A stretch of DNA of 64,000 nucleotides from Cladobotryum mycophilum (lineage: Eukaryota; Ascomycota; Sordariomycetes; Hypocreales; Hypocreaceae): positions 930,001-994,000 of the forward strand of contig CM071591.1 in NCBI GenBank assembly GCA_036429605.1. Direction: 5' to 3'. Below the pieces are notes generated by a model that saw only the letters and a list, made by a program, of their open reading frames with translations, had not been told where the DNA came from and searched no databases. Made by a program: the position numbers and the translations under genes. Positions 62,833 through 64,000 of the stretch are shown here, one piece after another. Position 1 is the first letter of the stretch. Each line of letters begins with the position of its first letter.

Positions 62833-64000
62833 GACGAGTTTTGTTTCAGGGCAGCGCTCTCACAACCCCAGTCAAAAAATAAAAAAAAGTATACAAGTTG
62901 ACGGAGGGAGGCAGCGGTGGAGGAATGATTTTAAAAAAAGAGAAGAAAGAAAAAAAAAGGGAGAAGATGATAGGAAAAGGAAGAGTTGGTAAAAGAAACG
63001 AGATTATGCCTCTTTGAAACTAAGTAGTAAGAAAGAGAGAGAGACGGAGAGACAGACAGAGAGAGAAAGAAACCTATGAGAACTTGTTGTTGTCTAAGGC
63101 ATAAGGTTTCAAGAGAGTTTCAAACTGGTTCCTCCGAAGAAGTTAAGTTGGCACGCCGAAATGTCCCTTTGAGAATTAAGATTACGGGAAAATGTAAGAA
63201 AAAGTAAAAATGACAGATGTTGGGTATTTTTTTTTGGGAAGGGGGTGATGGTGGGAGGAGGGATGGATGGAAGGGGGGCGTGTGTGAAGGACGGAGAGAC
63301 AAGACAGAGAGTAGTCGTAGTAGTCAGTAGTCAGTAGTGAGTAGGTCGCAAGTAGTAGTGAGAGAGTGTGTGTGCGTGTGTATGTATGCGTGTATGTATG
63401 GAGGAATGTATTGTGTGTGGGAAAAAAAGGAGAATCAGGATAGAAACAACTAAAAATGGCTGTGCGTGTTTTTTGGAATCGCCCCGACCGAATGGATGAG
63501 AAAATGAAACCCTGATTATGAGATGAGTAAGGTTATCCGGGATGTTGTGAGAAAGAGAAGGCAGCAACAAAGCGTGTGTTGGTCTTGCTAAGAAAGGGAA
63601 GGGAAGAAAAAAGAAAGAAAAAGGTTGTGGTGTCGGAGACAAAAAAAAATTGGAGAGCAGAGGGAAAAGACGCCTGATCGGCTGCAAGTCTGAGTCTAAT
63701 CAGTGACCAGGAGGGGGTGCGTGTATGGAATGAATGGATGAAAATGAGGATCCATCCATCCCATCCATCCATCCATCCATTCATATGTATGTATGTATGT
63801 ACGGAGTATGCGTGCGCAGTGCAGACATAGGTAGAGAGAGAGAGAGGGAGAGGCAGAGAGACTGTGTGTAATGCAGTGCAATAATCAACAACACTATTAT
63901 ATTACGAGTAATACTTGTTTTGCAAAGTACCATGTACATACTTATCTTGGATACAGCAAATAGCAAACCACCTAGGTAAATGCCCGATCTGGCATTGGGT
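62833..64000. other. Upstream region of the tandem-domain gene, low complexity
   Basis: The last 1.2 kb is strongly purine-rich on the plus strand, with GA runs, AGT repeats (63,300-63,360), a TCCA/CCAT run (63,751-63,782) and GTAT units (63,787-63,800) followed by a TACGGAGTA copy. No gene is supportable before the window ends. Confidence 0.55.
63751..63800. repeat. (CCAT)n and (GTAT)n tetranucleotide runs
   Basis: Two adjacent tetranucleotide repeats at the right end of the window, next to a TACGGAGTA motif. Confidence 0.9.

Overview
The window is nuclear DNA of a filamentous ascomycete, most likely a sordariomycete of Hypocreales type. The signs are short GT-AG introns (mostly 50-70 nt) with CTAAC-like branch points, homologues of fungal signature genes (an SPX-ankyrin-GDPD NUC-2/Pho81 protein, the i-AAA protease YME1, a DvrA-like C2H2 factor), fungal NLR (STAND) genes, and RIP-like nonsense decay. 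No tRNA, rRNA, CRISPR array or intact transposon was seen.

Layout. 1-8.8 kb: the 3' end of a proline-rich protein gene (+), then on the minus strand a short-chain (GRE2/dihydroflavonol-reductase type) reductase with two tiny first exons, mitochondrial protease YME1, and a four-finger C2H2 transcription factor. 8.8-31.2 kb: about 22 kb with no gene I can support; its two flanks are full of GA/CT, GT and other microsatellites, and the middle (about 14-24 kb) is unique-looking sequence with no long open frames. 31.2-40.7 kb: housekeeping genes: NUC-2/Pho81-like phosphate sensor (-), mitochondrial PPR protein (-, one frameshift), a DUF866/CZIB zinc protein (+, five exons) and an RNase P/MRP Rpr2-type protein (+). 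40.8-55.1 kb: accessory block resembling a fungal NLR/allorecognition locus: an intact NACHT-WD40 NLR (-), a small unknown gene (-), a divergent ankyrin-subtilisin protein (+), an uncharacterised 329-aa protein with a helix-hairpin-helix-like tail (+), and a decayed NACHT-ankyrin NLR pseudogene (-). 56-64 kb: ZPR1 (+) and a large nuclear-looking protein with two copies of a roughly 95-residue domain, split by a 1.5-kb intron (-), followed by low-complexity upstream DNA.

Two points affect use of the annotation. First, four frameshifts (near 37,808, 47,058, 47,605 and 60,036) are each explained by one missing base in a homopolymer; they lie in three otherwise intact genes, so consensus errors are as likely as mutations. 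Second, the most interesting biology is the 40.8-55.1 kb block, where a STAND receptor, a subtilase with ankyrin repeats and an unknown companion protein sit next to each other; a shared role is inference from proximity and from what is known of fungal NLR/protease systems.
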